From JAIXWP01 sp965247015 (GTDB lineage Bacteria > Bacteroidota > Bacteroidia > Flavobacteriales_D > Sanyastnellaceae): 64,000 nt of DNA. This document shows, piece after piece, positions 1 through 11,300 of the stretch. Numbering within the stretch: position 1 is the stretch's first letter; each line of letters starts with the position of its first letter. The position numbers and the translations under genes are program-made. The notes under the pieces are model-generated. The model did not search any database. It saw only the letters and a list, made by a program, of their open reading frames with translations, and was not told the DNA's origin. The stretch lies in NCBI GenBank assembly GCA_965247015.1, contig CBDFGG010000001.1:62001-126000 (forward strand). Direction: 5' to 3'.

Positions 1-426
1 GGTAATAATGGTACTTGCTACAACAGCAGTATTACTAATTGTGCGTCTGGAAACGATGTGCCCTCAAATATTCTAAGAAATATCTATTACATGAGCGATC
101 ACATTCCACAAGTATGTGAGCTTGAAATTGATCTCAATTTGAATGTTGCAGAAAATGAGCAACTGTCACTAGACTTTTCTTGGGAGAAGGGTAATGTACT
201 TCAGGACAATGGAGGGATTCTGATCAATTCGAATCGTCCACAAACTTTGGATGTCACTATTTACTCCATGAATGGACAAGCTATTTTGGAAAAAAGCATT
301 TCTGTTAACTACTCCACTCATTACTTTCCATTTGATACTGAACAAATGAGTGACGGAATGTATTTAATGACCATTCGCACATCTTCGAGTCAAGTCATTT
401 CGAAGAAATTTATTGTGAAAAAATAA
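1..426 (+). CDS. T9SS-sorted secreted protein, C-terminal part (5' truncated)
   Basis: The reading frame is open from base 1, so this is the end of a gene that begins before the window; a GTG at 58 is only an internal valine. The visible 141 residues begin with a Cys/Asn/Ser-rich stretch typical of secreted repeat or beta-helix proteins. They end in a T9SS type A sorting domain: beta-strand segments of the form VTIYSMNGQ, then DGMYLMTIRT and a final KKFIVKK. The protein is therefore probably exported by a Sec signal peptide (outside the window) and carried across the outer membrane by the PorSS machinery, where the tail is removed. Its catalytic or binding part cannot be seen. The stop codon overlaps the next start as TAATG, which suggests translational coupling or simple compactness. 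Confidence 0.8.
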   Translation, partial: GNNGTCYNSSITNCASGNDVPSNILRNIYYMSDHIPQVCELEIDLNLNVAENEQLSLDFSWEKGNVLQDNGGILINSNRPQTLDVTIYSMNGQAILEKSISVNYSTHYFPFDTEQMSDGMYLMTIRTSSSQVISKKFIVKK

Positions 427-1019
427 TGAAGACACTTACAGGAAAAGTTCGCGCAGTTCAAAGGGTCTATCTAAAACTAGATAGAGAAATTGCAAAAATG
501 CAGTCCGAGAGTGGTATGCATTGTTTATCAGGATGCGGTGAGTGTTGTAAAAAACCGGATATCGAAGCATCTCCGCTAGAGTTCTTGCCGCTTGCTCTTC
601 AACTATATGATGAAGGCAAAGCTGAATCTTTTTTAGATGAATTAAAGGCCAACAATTCCAGTACTTGCCATGTTTTCAGACCATATGTAACGAATTTTGG
701 GGGCTTGTGTAACGAGTATCCAAACAGAGGTTTGATCTGCAGATTGTTTGGTTTTACAGCTAGAAGAGATAAAGAAGGTAAGCCTGAGTTGGTAACATGT
801 AAACTCCTTAAAACCGAGCAAACAGAAAACTACGAAAGAGCCATTACCAATATGAAGAATGGGAAAAAGATCCCTGTGATGAGTGAATTTTACACACGTC
901 TTTCTTCTATTGACCCGAGTTTATCAGGATTCTATCCTATCAATGAGGCGATGGAAAAAGCAATCGAAACAGTTCTCCACTATTATGCCTATCGCAGAAG
1001 ACGTCGTGTCAACAAATAG
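426..1019 (+). CDS. YkgJ-type cysteine-cluster protein
   Basis: A 197-residue soluble protein with the cysteine pattern of the YkgJ / zinc- or iron-chelating family. CLSGCGECC lies near residues 33-41, a further Cys is in STCHVF, and CNEYPNRGLICRLFGF follows around residues 95-110. Family members are thought to bind a metal ion or an Fe-S cluster through these cysteines; the biochemical role is not settled. There is no signal peptide or membrane segment. The C-terminus is basic (a run of arginines near the end). The ATG overlaps the upstream TAA (TAATG), so the gene may be cotranscribed with the T9SS protein, though no functional link is evident. Identification rests on the cysteine spacing. 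Confidence 0.8.
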   Translation: MKTLTGKVRAVQRVYLKLDREIAKMQSESGMHCLSGCGECCKKPDIEASPLEFLPLALQLYDEGKAESFLDELKANNSSTCHVFRPYVTNFGGLCNEYPNRGLICRLFGFTARRDKEGKPELVTCKLLKTEQTENYERAITNMKNGKKIPVMSEFYTRLSSIDPSLSGFYPINEAMEKAIETVLHYYAYRRRRRVNK

Positions 1020-1041
1020 AGGACTTGTTGGTTATTAGTGC

Positions 1042-1506
1042 ATGAAAGTTTATGCATTAGAAAGAAAAATAGTCATTAAGTCAACAATGGCTGAAGTGTG
1101 GGATTTCTTTTCCTCTCCCTACAATTTGAATGAGATCACTCCTCCAGACATGAGTTTCGAGATTTTGACGGACATCAAAGGAAAAAAGATGTTTCCCGGG
1201 ATGATCATTAATTATAAAGTACGTCCGCTCTTGAATATCCCCTTGCGATGGACAACAGAGATTACACATTGCGCTGACAATTCCTATTTCGTAGACGAGC
1301 AGAGATTTGGACCATACACCTTTTGGCACCACTTGCATAAGTTTGAGCAAAAGGAAAACGGTGTGGAAATGACAGACCTTGTTCACTATGCTCTTCCGAT
1401 GGGCCCGCTTGGCACCATTGCGAATGCGTTATATGTACAAAAGAGACTGGAGAGTATTTTCGACTATCGCAACGAAATCATAGAGAAAAAATTCAATAAG
1501 AAATAA
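1042..1506 (+). CDS. SRPBCC-family (START-like) ligand-binding protein
   Basis: A 154-residue cytosolic protein with the outline of the SRPBCC / polyketide cyclase-dehydrase fold. The N-terminal strand (ALERKIVIKSTMAEVWDFFS) is followed by a helix motif NLNEITPPDMSF, a middle pair of strands with the RWTTEITH segment, and a long C-terminal helix ending in YRNEIIEKKF. The segment FVDEQRFGPYTFWHHLHKF is typical of the cell-division-inhibitor-like SRPBCC group. Proteins of this fold bind small hydrophobic ligands; the ligand here cannot be deduced. It starts 22 bp after the previous stop and is followed at once by a strong terminator, so it is likely the last gene of its transcript. Confidence 0.75.
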   Translation: MKVYALERKIVIKSTMAEVWDFFSSPYNLNEITPPDMSFEILTDIKGKKMFPGMIINYKVRPLLNIPLRWTTEITHCADNSYFVDEQRFGPYTFWHHLHKFEQKENGVEMTDLVHYALPMGPLGTIANALYVQKRLESIFDYRNEIIEKKFNKK

Positions 1507-1527
1507 ACCATTTCATGGTAAATGAGT

Positions 1528-1564
1528 AAAAGCCTCAAAACGTATTGCGTTATGAGGCTTTTTT
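1528..1564 (+). terminator. Rho-independent terminator overlapping the next gene's start
   Basis: A 15-bp stem with one mismatch (arms 1528-1542 and 1548-1562), a 5-base loop TATTG and a T-run. It lies 22 bp after the SRPBCC stop. The ATG of the next gene (1552) lies inside the 3' arm, so the same bases end one transcript and encode the first residues of the next protein. Confidence 0.8.
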
Positions 1565-2193
1565 CATTGGTATTGTTTTCAATTGTATTGAGCACAACAG
1601 CTTATGCTCAGACCATTAAATTAAATGATTTTAAAGCAGACTTTGCTAAAAATAGGGTGAGAACGAGAACTTGTTTCCAGGTGACCTACCAAAATTTTCA
1701 GCCTGTGGATTCCATTATTATGAATGAGTCTCAATTTGATGAATCCGGCAGAATCATGCAATACACTCATTTTTTTGCACGCGGTAAAAAATTGTATACC
1801 ATCAATTATAATTATGATGAAAAAGGCCAACTTGCTCGATGTGTGTTGAATCATGCCTTTTCAGATGTCAATCCTGTAGATTTGATTATTGAAAAAGATG
1901 AAAAAGGCAAGGTGCTTTCTCTAGTTTGTCCATCCGAAATCAGAAATTTTTGGACCAAGGAAGAATTTGCATACAATGAAAAAGGCAAGATGGTAGCATC
2001 TGCGCAGTTTTCAAAGCAAAATGGTGAATGGGTACCTCGCGAAAAGCAAGAGTACTCACCCACCATTCATTCTGGAGAAAACACTCCAACATTTATTCAT
2101 GACTCGAGAGGTCTGTTGATTTTACATCAGCTCGCGAAGTCAGATTCTGTAGCACCTGATAAAGCTTATTGCTATCAGTACACTACTTATTAA
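1552..2193 (+). CDS. Secreted protein with YD/RHS-like repeats, function unknown
   Basis: About 213 residues. I chose the ATG at 1552 because it gives a clean signal peptide (MRLFSLVLFSIVLSTTAYAQ). The in-frame ATG at 1522 adds ten polar residues and lies before the terminator hairpin that spans 1528-1562. The mature part carries four short strand-turn units of the form FDESGRI, YDEKGQL, KDEKGKV and YNEKGKM, which resemble single YD/RHS or MORN-like strands found in many secreted Bacteroidota proteins. No catalytic motif is visible. The stop overlaps the stop of the convergent ettA gene by four bases (2190-2193). Probably periplasmic or outer-surface; function unknown. Confidence 0.6.
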   Translation: MRLFSLVLFSIVLSTTAYAQTIKLNDFKADFAKNRVRTRTCFQVTYQNFQPVDSIIMNESQFDESGRIMQYTHFFARGKKLYTINYNYDEKGQLARCVLNHAFSDVNPVDLIIEKDEKGKVLSLVCPSEIRNFWTKEEFAYNEKGKMVASAQFSKQNGEWVPREKQEYSPTIHSGENTPTFIHDSRGLLILHQLAKSDSVAPDKAYCYQYTTY

Positions 2194-3875
2194 CGCACCA
2201 ATTTCTTGTATTTGATACGATGCGGATTAACATCACCGAGTCGTTTAATCTTATTTTCTTCGTATTCTGAGAATGTGCCTTCGAAGTAGTAAACTTGAGA
2301 ATCACCTTCAAATGCTAAGATGTGCGTGCAGATTCTATCTAAGAACCATCTATCGTGACTGATCACAACAGCGCATCCTGCGAAGCTTTCGATACCTTCT
2401 TCTAAGGCGCGAAGTGTGTTCACGTCGATATCGTTGGTAGGTTCATCCAGCAAGAGAACGTTGGCTTCCGTCTTAAGCGTCATCGCTAAGTGAAGACGAT
2501 TTCTTTCACCACCTGAAAGCACTGATACTTTCTTTTGTTGATCTGCCCCCACGAAATTGAATTTACTGCAGTAGGCTCTCGAATTGATGGTTTGTCCGCC
2601 CACTTCAATCACTTCGTTACCACCTGAGATTACTTCATAAACCGTTTTGTTTGCATCAACATCTTTGTGACGTTGATCCACGTATCCAATCTTAACCGTG
2701 TCTCCAATCTTAATTGATCCTGCATCTTGCGTTTCTTCGTTCATGATCATTCTGAACAAAGTTGTTTTACCCGCACCGTTTGGACCAATGATTCCAACGA
2801 TACCTGCTGGTGGAAGTTTAAACGAAAGATTTTCAATAAGGAGTCGATCTTCAAAACCTTTAGTAACACCTGTGAATTCGATAACATCGTTACCAAGTCG
2901 AGGACCGTTTGGAATTGGGATTTCCAACTTCGCTTCTTTTTCACGTTCGCCTTCGGCCATCATTCTGTCATAGTTCTGAAGACGCGCCTTGTTTTTAGCA
3001 TGACGTCCTTTTGGATTCATGCGCACCCATTCAAGCTCTCGCTCGAGTATTTTTCTGCGCTTGCTTTCAGATTTCTCCTCTTGTGCAAGACGCTTTGCTT
3101 TTTGCTCTAGCCAAGAAGAATAGTTACCCTGATATGGGATACCTTCTCCTCTATCCAATTCAAGAATCCATCCTGCTACATTATCTAAGAAGTAACGGTC
3201 GTGGGTTACTGCGAGCACAGTTCCTTGATATTGCTGAAGGTGTTGCTCTAACCATAGAACGCTTTCTGCATCCAAGTGGTTGGTAGGTTCATCCAGAAGC
3301 AATACATCAGGCTGTTGGAGCAATAATCTGCACAAAGCAACACGACGACGCTCACCACCTGACAACATTTTGATTTTGCTATCTTCTGGCGGACATCTCA
3401 AAGCGTCCATTGCAATATTCAATTTTGTATCGAGATCCCAGCCGCCCAGCACTTCAATTTTATCTTGCACTTCAGCTTGGCGATCCATCAACTTTTGCAT
3501 CTTCTCAGGATCATTGAGGATTTCCTCATCCATGAATTTCATGTTGATTTCCTCATACTCTTTCAATGCATCGGTGATTGGCTTAACGCCCTCCTCAACA
3601 ATTTCGCGAACTGTTTTTTCATCGTCCAATGTTGGCTCCTGTGGAAGATACCCCACACTATAGCCGGGACTCCAAACAACCTCACCTTGGTAGGTTTGAT
3701 CAAGTCCTGCGATGATTTTCATTACGGTTGATTTACCGGCACCGTTCATACCAAGGATACCGATTTTGGCTCCATAGTAGAAACTGAGGTAAATATCTTT
3801 GATGATGTGTTTTCCTTGTGGGGTATATTTATTTACCCCGACCATAGAAAATATAATTTTCTTGTCGTCTGACAT
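2190..3875 (-). CDS. ettA: Energy-dependent translational throttle protein EttA (ABC-F ATPase)
   Basis: A 561-residue ABC-F protein with two ATPase domains and no membrane segments. Domain 1 has Walker A GMNGAGKST (42-50), signature LSGGERRR (about 169) and Walker B LLLDEPTNHLD (about 190). Domain 2 has GPNGAGKTT (about 362), LSGGERNR (about 451) and LLLDEPTND (about 471). Between them lies a charged helical linker of about 80 residues rich in Lys, Arg and Glu (the P-site tRNA interaction motif region), and the arm insertion in domain 1 matches EttA. Length and the SDDKKIIFSMVGV start also fit EttA, which binds the ribosomal E site and gates the first elongation steps according to ADP/ATP ratio. 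A near-consensus -7 element (TATCTTCG) lies shortly upstream on the minus strand. Confidence 0.93.
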   Translation of the reverse strand: MSDDKKIIFSMVGVNKYTPQGKHIIKDIYLSFYYGAKIGILGMNGAGKSTVMKIIAGLDQTYQGEVVWSPGYSVGYLPQEPTLDDEKTVREIVEEGVKPITDALKEYEEINMKFMDEEILNDPEKMQKLMDRQAEVQDKIEVLGGWDLDTKLNIAMDALRCPPEDSKIKMLSGGERRRVALCRLLLQQPDVLLLDEPTNHLDAESVLWLEQHLQQYQGTVLAVTHDRYFLDNVAGWILELDRGEGIPYQGNYSSWLEQKAKRLAQEEKSESKRRKILERELEWVRMNPKGRHAKNKARLQNYDRMMAEGEREKEAKLEIPIPNGPRLGNDVIEFTGVTKGFEDRLLIENLSFKLPPAGIVGIIGPNGAGKTTLFRMIMNEETQDAGSIKIGDTVKIGYVDQRHKDVDANKTVYEVISGGNEVIEVGGQTINSRAYCSKFNFVGADQQKKVSVLSGGERNRLHLAMTLKTEANVLLLDEPTNDIDVNTLRALEEGIESFAGCAVVISHDRWFLDRICTHILAFEGDSQVYYFEGTFSEYEENKIKRLGDVNPHRIKYKKLVR

Positions 3876-3925
3876 AATCGAATCGTTAAAGAAATAAGGG
3901 CACGAAGATAAAAGAACTTAAGACA

Positions 3926-5203
3926 TTATGCAGTCTTTAAGTCAAGGCAAGTAATTTCAGGTGGCATACCTACTCTACCTGGGAAGCCTAGAAATCCAAA
4001 ACCTCTGTTTACGTAGAGGTATTGTTCGCCCTCATTATAAAGACCTCCCCAACGCTTATAGCGAAGGCTTGAAGGTGACAATTTAATTCCAAGCTTTGGA
4101 AGTTCAATCCCGAATTGCATTCCGTGTGTATGACCTGATAATGTGAGGTGAACATTCTTTTTTCCGAGCACTTGCTGCTCCCAATGAGTAGGATCATGTG
4201 AAAGAAGAATTTTAAATTCCTCTTCATTCGTATTTTCCAAAGTCTTATTGAAATCACCATATTGTTGGAAGCCGACACCCCAGTTTTCCATTCCCAACAG
4301 TCTGATGCTTGCACCATTTTTTTCAAGAAGTGCATTTTCATTTCGGAGCAACTTGAATCCCATCTCCTGATGAATTTCGTAGAGTCGTTCCAAATTCTGT
4401 GCACGCTCTTTCAGTTGATTAGCATCATCTCTTTGATAGACGTAGTCTCCATAGTCGTGATTACCAAGAATAGAGAATTTTCCAGATTTTGCTTTTAGTC
4501 TAGCAAAATGATCAATCCAAGGTTCTGCTTCGAATGCATAATTATTTACGAGATCACCTGTAAAGAAAATATAATCTGGTTCAAGAGCATTGATCATATC
4601 AATGGCCTCACCTACTTCATCAAAGCTGTTGTCAAGAAAGCTGCCTAGATGGGCATCGCTGATGTGCACAACGCGCACTCCATCGAATTCCTTTGGTAGA
4701 TTTTTAAATTTGATTTCCTCAGATAGAATTCTAAAGGCATACTTACCTTTTGTAACGCCATAAGCTATAGAGCCAAGCATAGCTGTCCCCACCACTAATC
4801 CCACTTGATTGAAGAATTGAAAGCGATTCATTCTTTCATGTGGCTCTGATTCCAAATTAGTTGAAAACTGCCCTACAATCCATTTACCGGCAAGAGTAAT
4901 ATCATTGAGGAAATGGAAAACAATAAAAATCAATTTTGGAATAAAAAAGAGAAATGCAAAGGCTGTAACAACTGTAAAAAATGAGTACGACTTTGTTTGC
5001 TGAAGCTCTTCATATCTTAAAATCAACATGACAAAAAGAATCACTGTAATGATCGTTGGAACAAACCAACCCCATCTTGCTATCCTTCTTAGGGGCATTG
5101 TAAAATTTTCTGTGAGCTGTTTGATTCCGAAGTAACCATACAAGTCGATGAGTGCTAGGATGAGCACGAAGGTTGATAAGAATATGATGAAGCGAGCGGT
5201 CAT
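3926..5203 (-). CDS. Membrane-anchored metallophosphoesterase (YaeI/YkuE type)
   Basis: 425 residues: four predicted N-terminal membrane helices (roughly residues 5-25, 42-62, 78-100 and 130-150) followed by a calcineurin-like phosphoesterase domain. The metal-site motifs are all present: SDAHLG (about 180), TGDLVNN (about 214), GNHDYGDY (about 244), SHDPTHWE (about 334) and GHTHG (about 353). Relatives include YkuE and YaeI, which act on phospholipid-type substrates such as UDP-glucose lipids or UDP-diacylglucosamine; the true substrate here is unknown. The gene is 50 bp upstream of ettA on the same strand and has its own -7 promoter element at 5221-5228. Confidence 0.88.
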   Translation of the reverse strand: MTARFIIFLSTFVLILALIDLYGYFGIKQLTENFTMPLRRIARWGWFVPTIITVILFVMLILRYEELQQTKSYSFFTVVTAFAFLFFIPKLIFIVFHFLNDITLAGKWIVGQFSTNLESEPHERMNRFQFFNQVGLVVGTAMLGSIAYGVTKGKYAFRILSEEIKFKNLPKEFDGVRVVHISDAHLGSFLDNSFDEVGEAIDMINALEPDYIFFTGDLVNNYAFEAEPWIDHFARLKAKSGKFSILGNHDYGDYVYQRDDANQLKERAQNLERLYEIHQEMGFKLLRNENALLEKNGASIRLLGMENWGVGFQQYGDFNKTLENTNEEEFKILLSHDPTHWEQQVLGKKNVHLTLSGHTHGMQFGIELPKLGIKLSPSSLRYKRWGGLYNEGEQYLYVNRGFGFLGFPGRVGMPPEITCLDLKTA

Positions 5204-5220
5204 AGATAGAAATTACGCGG

Positions 5221-5228
5221 CAAAAGTA
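5221..5228 (-). promoter_or_regulatory. Bacteroidota -7 promoter element (TACTTTTG)
   Basis: On the minus strand the sequence reads TACTTTTG, a perfect match to TAnnTTTG. It ends 18 bp before the metallophosphoesterase start codon at 5203. I see no clear -33 TTTG at the usual distance. Confidence 0.5.
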
Positions 5229-5320
5229 CGTTGCGAAATATGATTAATAATTGAAAATAAGTGTATTTATCATAAATGTCATTGATATAACAGAAAAAGA
5301 GGTTGAAGTGTTTAGAAACA

Positions 5321-5350
5321 AAAAACCCCTCGCTTTCGCGAGGGGTTTTT
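5321..5350 (-). terminator. Rho-independent terminator of the giant repeat gene
   Basis: A perfect 13-bp stem (5321-5333 with 5338-5350) around the loop TTTC, with a GC-rich core and A/T tracts on both flanks. It lies 17 bp beyond the stop of the 2586-residue protein and serves the minus strand. Confidence 0.88.
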
Positions 5351-5367
5351 CAATATTTGAGATCTGA

Positions 5368-8300
5368 TTACTTGTTGATAATCAAACGACCCATTTCAAC
5401 AGATGAACCGTTGGTTAGGCGATACATGTAAACACCAGTTGCAAGAGTACCTGCATCGAATGTTGTCTTGTATTCGTTACCAGCTTCAACACTTGCAGTG
5501 TAGATGCTTGCAACACGCGCACCAGCTAGATCATAGATGTCGATTGTAGCCTTACCTGTTTCAACTGCGCTGAACACGAAGTTAGCTTGGTCAGTTGCTG
5601 GGTTTGGATAAACAGACACGTGAGATTCTTTAGAAACTTCTGCTTCTGTAGATTCTGGAGTTGTTGGGTTGATAACTTCGATGATGTCAGAACCTTCGAA
5701 GCTGATAGTTTGGCAATGCTCAACCATGTTACCTGAGCAATCCATTGCAGTCCAGCAACGAACGATTTGGTAATCTGGGCAGCAATCCAATTCGAATGCG
5801 AAGTCACCAGCACCTGATACTGTTTGGATAGCGCTAGAGTTAGCGTTTACAAAAGAACCAGAGTATGTGAACCAACCACCGAAGCCATTGTCAGCTGCGT
5901 TGTAGTTATTAGCACCGTCACCCAATTGGAAGCCGAAGTACTTGTTAGATGGAGCATGAGCAAGATTCAAAGCAGAACCTGCATACTCACCCCAACCAGT
6001 CAATTCAGCACCCTCTCCGTTAACTAGAACGAAGTACAACCAGTCTTGGTAGTTTGCATCGATACCACCGCAATCAGCCTTGAAGCTAGTTGGGAAGTTT
6101 TGATTGCTCCATAAAGACCAATCCATTTCGCTATCAAACCATACGCTAACATTGAAACCAGCGTTAGAGTTGTATGCGTTTACAAGTGTAGCAGACACGT
6201 GAGCTGTTCCGTTTGGATAACGTACTAGTTCACCAGACTGAATTACATAGTAGCGGCTTGAAGTTGGCATGTTGAATAGTGCCATCGCCCAAGCTGTTGG
6301 GTAGTTACATGGGTTACCTTCTGGAAGAGCTGGAGTCATCAAGTTGCAATCAGCGATTGAACCTTCAGCTGGCATTTCACCAACGATTGTTTCGATGAAT
6401 TCAACTTCGATTTCAGAACCACAGTTGTCAGAAGCAGTTACTACTTCAGCAGCTGGGATTTGAGCGTCACAAGCTAATACTAGGTTTTCTGGAGTAGTGC
6501 TCAATGTTGGAGCAACTTCATCCTGGATAGTTACTGTGTAAGAAGCTTCAGAGAAGTTACCACACTCGTCAACTACGTAGTAGTTTACAACGAACAATCC
6601 ATTTCCACAATCGTCAGACCAGATAGTCTCAACTGATGGAGTAACAGTGATGTTTGCTGGCTCAGAACAGTTGTCAGATACTACGATAGTAGCTGGAACG
6701 ATTTCAGTAGCGCAATCATATGTTAAATCTTCCAACTGAGTTTCAATGGTTGGATTAGTGTTGTCATAGATATAGTATGATACAGATACTGGCTCGCTTA
6801 CGTTACCACAAGCGTCAGTTGCTGTATATGTACGAACAATGATGTAAGAGTTTGCACACTCACCTTCGATGATTTCTTCAACCATGTCAACTTCTACAGA
6901 GCTACAGAAGTCAGATGCAACTGCCATTTCATTTGGAATGATAGCGTCACATGAGAATTCATTAGACTGTGGAATTGAAGTGAAATATGGAGCTTCGTTA
7001 TCAACGTAGTTAAGAGTTACAACGTATGGAAGAGAAGCATTACCACAAGCATCAGTTGCGATGAATGTGTGGATCTCTGTGTACTCAGCTTCACACTGAC
7101 CATCGATAGTTTCGATGTCGTGAGAAATTTCATAACCATTGCACAATTCAAATACTTCTGCAGGAACTACACCATATGCAGTACCACAAGATACTGTTTC
7201 AGTGTAACCTTCGTTGTACCATACTGGAGCAGTTGTATCAACAATAGTGATCACTTGATCAACAGTGATAGAGTTACCACAGTTGTCAGTTGCTGTCCAA
7301 GTACGAGTGATTGTTTCTGTACAACCTTCTGTTGAAGTGCTGCTACCTGCTTCGATTGATAATTCATCGTCACAGTTATCAGAGAATTCTGGGAAGAATG
7401 AAGGAACATCATCACCACACTCGATCGTCATATCCATTGGTTGCTCAGCAATTGTTGGATCGATAGCATCAGTCAATGTGATGATTTGTTGAGCGTATGC
7501 TTCGTTTCCACAAGCATCAATTGCTGTGTAGTTACGGATGATACGACCTTGGCAACCACCAGATACAGCTTCATCAGTGTAAGAGATCTCAGCACCATTA
7601 CAGTTGTCTGTAGCAGATACGAAGATTCCCATATAGTCATCACATGGACGCTCAATTTCAACTGCATATTCTGCGAAGATTGGAGCTTGAGTATCGTTTA
7701 CTGTGAAGTACTGATAGAAAGGAGCAGACTCATTTCCGCAAGCATCAACTGCTACGAAGATGTAAGCACCAGAAGTGTAACATGGAGACTGGTAGAAAAT
7801 AGTTTCATTAACCATGATCTCAACATCATTACATACATCATTAGCTGTTGGTTCTACAGAAGCTCTGATTTCGTCACACTCGAAAGACAATTCGTAAACT
7901 GCTGTTTCGAAGTTCCAGTATGGAGCTGTAGTATCTACTACTTCAATAGTTTGGCTAGCCTCAGCAGTGTTACCACAGTTGTCAGTAGCTGTGAAGTTAC
8001 GAACGATTGTGTAGTTGCTTGGGCAGTTACCTTGAATAGTATCTGTTTCGATAGTTACGATTGCAGAAGAGCAAAGGTCACCAGCAATTGGAGCTTCAAG
8101 GATGAAGTCCTCTGAACATTCAATTGTAAAGCTTTCAGGAGTGAATTCGAAGAAAGGATCTTCTGTATCAACAACTGTAATTACTTGATCAACGATAGTA
8201 ACATTACCACAGTTGTCAGTAGCAGTCCATGTTGCAAGGTATGAACCAAGACAACCAGAAGGCATATATTCAACTGCGAAATCAACTTCCACTTCATCAT

Positions 8301-11300
8301 CACAATTGTCTGTGAATGCTACATCAGCATATGTCCAAGACTGATCTGAACATTCTACTGTCATATCAGCTGGCTCATCTACTACTGTTGGAACAATAGC
8401 GTCAGTAAGCGTGATAATTTGTTGCGCGAAAGCTTGGTTACCACATGCATCAGTTGCAGTGTAGTCACGGATAATACGACCTTGACATCCACCAGAAACA
8501 ACTTCATCAACATAAGTGATTTCTACATTGCTGCAAGAATCAGATGCAGTTACAAATACACCAGCGTAATCATCACATGGACGCTCGATTTCGATAGCGA
8601 ACTGATCAAAAGCTGGAGCTGTGATGTCACGAGTTACGATGAACTGGTTGAAGATTGTGCTATTTCCACAAGCATCAACTGAAGTGAACTGACGTAGGAT
8701 GCAATCAACGATTGGACATTCTAGAGCAGCTTCTTCAACGTTGATATCAGAAATAACAACAGAACCAGGACCTTCGATATCATCAACAGAGTTGATACCT
8801 AGCGCAAATGTGCTACCTGCAGGAACAGTTACAGTGAATGTACCTGATTGGTTGTTAGCACCATTCAAGTCGCTGATCGCTGTAAATGCACCGTTGATCC
8901 AGTATCCGAACGGATCGTAAGATGCAGGAATACCATTTCCAACTCCAGAATCACCTGCTGTGAATGACCAGTTGAAAGTAACGTTTACTTGCTTAGCAAT
9001 TACTGCAGCTGCAGTATAGATTTGGCTCACTGAAAGTGAGTTAGAACCTATAACAGAAATATTGGATGGAAGACCGCTCAAGTCTACTTGACCATTACCA
9101 CCATTGTTGATGGCAAACCAAGGAGAGATTGTAGCATAGTCAACATAAGTTGTAGTTACATCACCACATGCATCAGTAGCTGTTGGGAATACTTCTGGAA
9201 TTTCAGAACCACACTCAACGATTACTTCAGACTGACCTTCTACTGAAGGAGCAGTAACGTCAACAACATATACATACTGTGTAGCCATGATTTCGTTTCC
9301 GCAATCATCGAATGCACGGTACAAACGAGCGATTGTTTGCTCATTAGCACACTCACCAGCAGTGATTTCTTCAGTTACTTCAACATTAACTAGATCGTCA
9401 CAAAGGTCAGAAGCTTCTGCCATTACGATAGCTGGAACTTCTTCGTCACAATTGATAGTTACGTTTTCTGGTACGAAAGTCCAGAAAGGATCTGTTGTAT
9501 CAACGATAGTGATTGTTGCAGAAGCAGAAGCTTCGTTGAAGCAATGATCAACTACAGTCCAAGTATATGTCAAGATTGTATTGCAACCTTCATAAGTTGT
9601 TTCGATGTTCAACTCTGGCTCGAGTGAATCGTCACAGTTGTCAGTGAAAGTAGCGTTAGCCATTTCGTAAGCTGAACCACATTCTACGATTTGGTTTTCA
9701 GGTACGAAAGAAGCAACTGGATTTACTGTATCGATCAAAGTGATGATCTGAGTTGCATTGCTTGTGTTACCACAAACGTCAGTAGCAGTGTATTCACGGA
9801 TGATACGACCAGCGCATGATCCAGAAACGATTTCTTCTGTGTAAGTGATTTCAAAAGTGTTACAAACATCTGTTGCTGTGATGTAGATTCCGCTATAATC
9901 ATCACATGGACGATCTAGAGCAACCTCATAAGCATCAAATGCTGGTGCAGTTGTATCAGTGATGTATACATACTGAACGAATGTATTAGCATTACCACAC
10001 TCATCAGTAGCTGTGAAAGTACGTTGGATCAAAGTAAAGCAATCTGATTCTTCAACAGTAATGTCGTTGAAAGTAGTAGCTACTTCACCACAGTTGTCAG
10101 TTGAAGCTGGTTCGATATAAGGAATATCTTGACCACACTCAATTGAGATTTCAGCTACAGCATTTTCATCAAAAGATGGAGCTGTTTCATCATAAACATA
10201 GATGAAAGTTACAAGCGTGCTTTGGTTTCCACAAGCATCAACTGCAGTGAAAGTACGCTCGATAGTGTATGTCTGGTCGCATGAACCATCGATACGAACA
10301 TCTTCGTGAGTCCAAGAAGCATCTCCACATAGATCAGAAACAACTACAAAAGCTGCAGGGATTTCCAATTCACAGCTAACGCTTTGTTCAGCAGTGTACT
10401 CATCAAAAGATGGAGCAGTAGTATCAATAATGTGAACCAACTGAGAAGCCATTGTATCGTTTTCACAATAGTCAGTAGCAACCCAAGTACGGATTACATC
10501 ATAAGAATTTGGACAGTTGTCATCAGTAGCAACTACTTCTTCTGAGTAGTCGATAGATACTTCACCACCACAGTTGTCAATAGCGTATACGTTACCAGCA
10601 CCGAAGATGAAATCATCACCTGCTTCAACTTCAGAACATTCAACTGACATTTCTTCACCAACACCATAGATCGTTGGATTAGTGTAGTCAACGATAGTAA
10701 TGTATTGCTCAGCAGTTGTTGTGTTACCACAATCATCAGTAGCAGTGTAGATTCTGTGAAGAACACCAAGACATCCACCAGAATTCAATTGTTCGAAAGT
10801 AACTTCTACAGTTGCAGTTCCACAAGGATCAGTAGCTGTAAGAATTGCTGGAAGGTTTTCGCAAAGAATCTGAGTTTGGTATGGATACTCGTCAAATACA
10901 GGACCTGTAGTATCGATTACATTAACTGTTTGATAGAAGTGATTTGTATTCTGACAGTTGTCAGAAGTCCACCAGTGACGGTTGATAGTATATTGACCAG
11001 CGCACTCACCTTCGATGATTGCTTCTTCATATTGAACTGGAACAACACCCTGACAAACATCAGTAGCAGTAAGAACTGCAGGAGCTACAACGCTGCTGCA
11101 CTCATAAGTAACTTCAGAAGCTGGAGTTGAATCAAAGCTTGGAGCTGTTGTATCAACTACAGTAATAATTTGAACACAGTTTGAACGGTTACCGCAAATA
11201 TCGGTAGCGCTCCATGTACGAGTAATAGTGTTTGAACACTGATCACCTGCCAATTCTTCACCAACAAAAGCAACAACTACATCACCAGTACAGTTATCAA

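Noticed and set aside
58..426. GTG at 58 as the start of the first gene
   Set aside because: The frame is open to base 1 with typical secreted-protein sequence, so the gene is truncated by the window.
1320..1345. TTGGCACC...TTGCA resembling a sigma-54 promoter inside the SRPBCC gene
   Set aside because: The spacing between the GG and GC boxes is two bases short and it lies in coding sequence.
2698..3663. Several plus-strand frames opposite ettA
   Set aside because: They are shadows of the strongly supported ABC-F coding strand and have no recognisable sequence.
7441..8115. Long plus-strand frame of 224 codons opposite the giant repeat gene
   Set aside because: It is the reverse reading of the repetitive Asp/Asn/Cys-rich coding strand; it has no start context, is Cys/Ser/Thr-rich without domain, and similar frames recur at each repeat.
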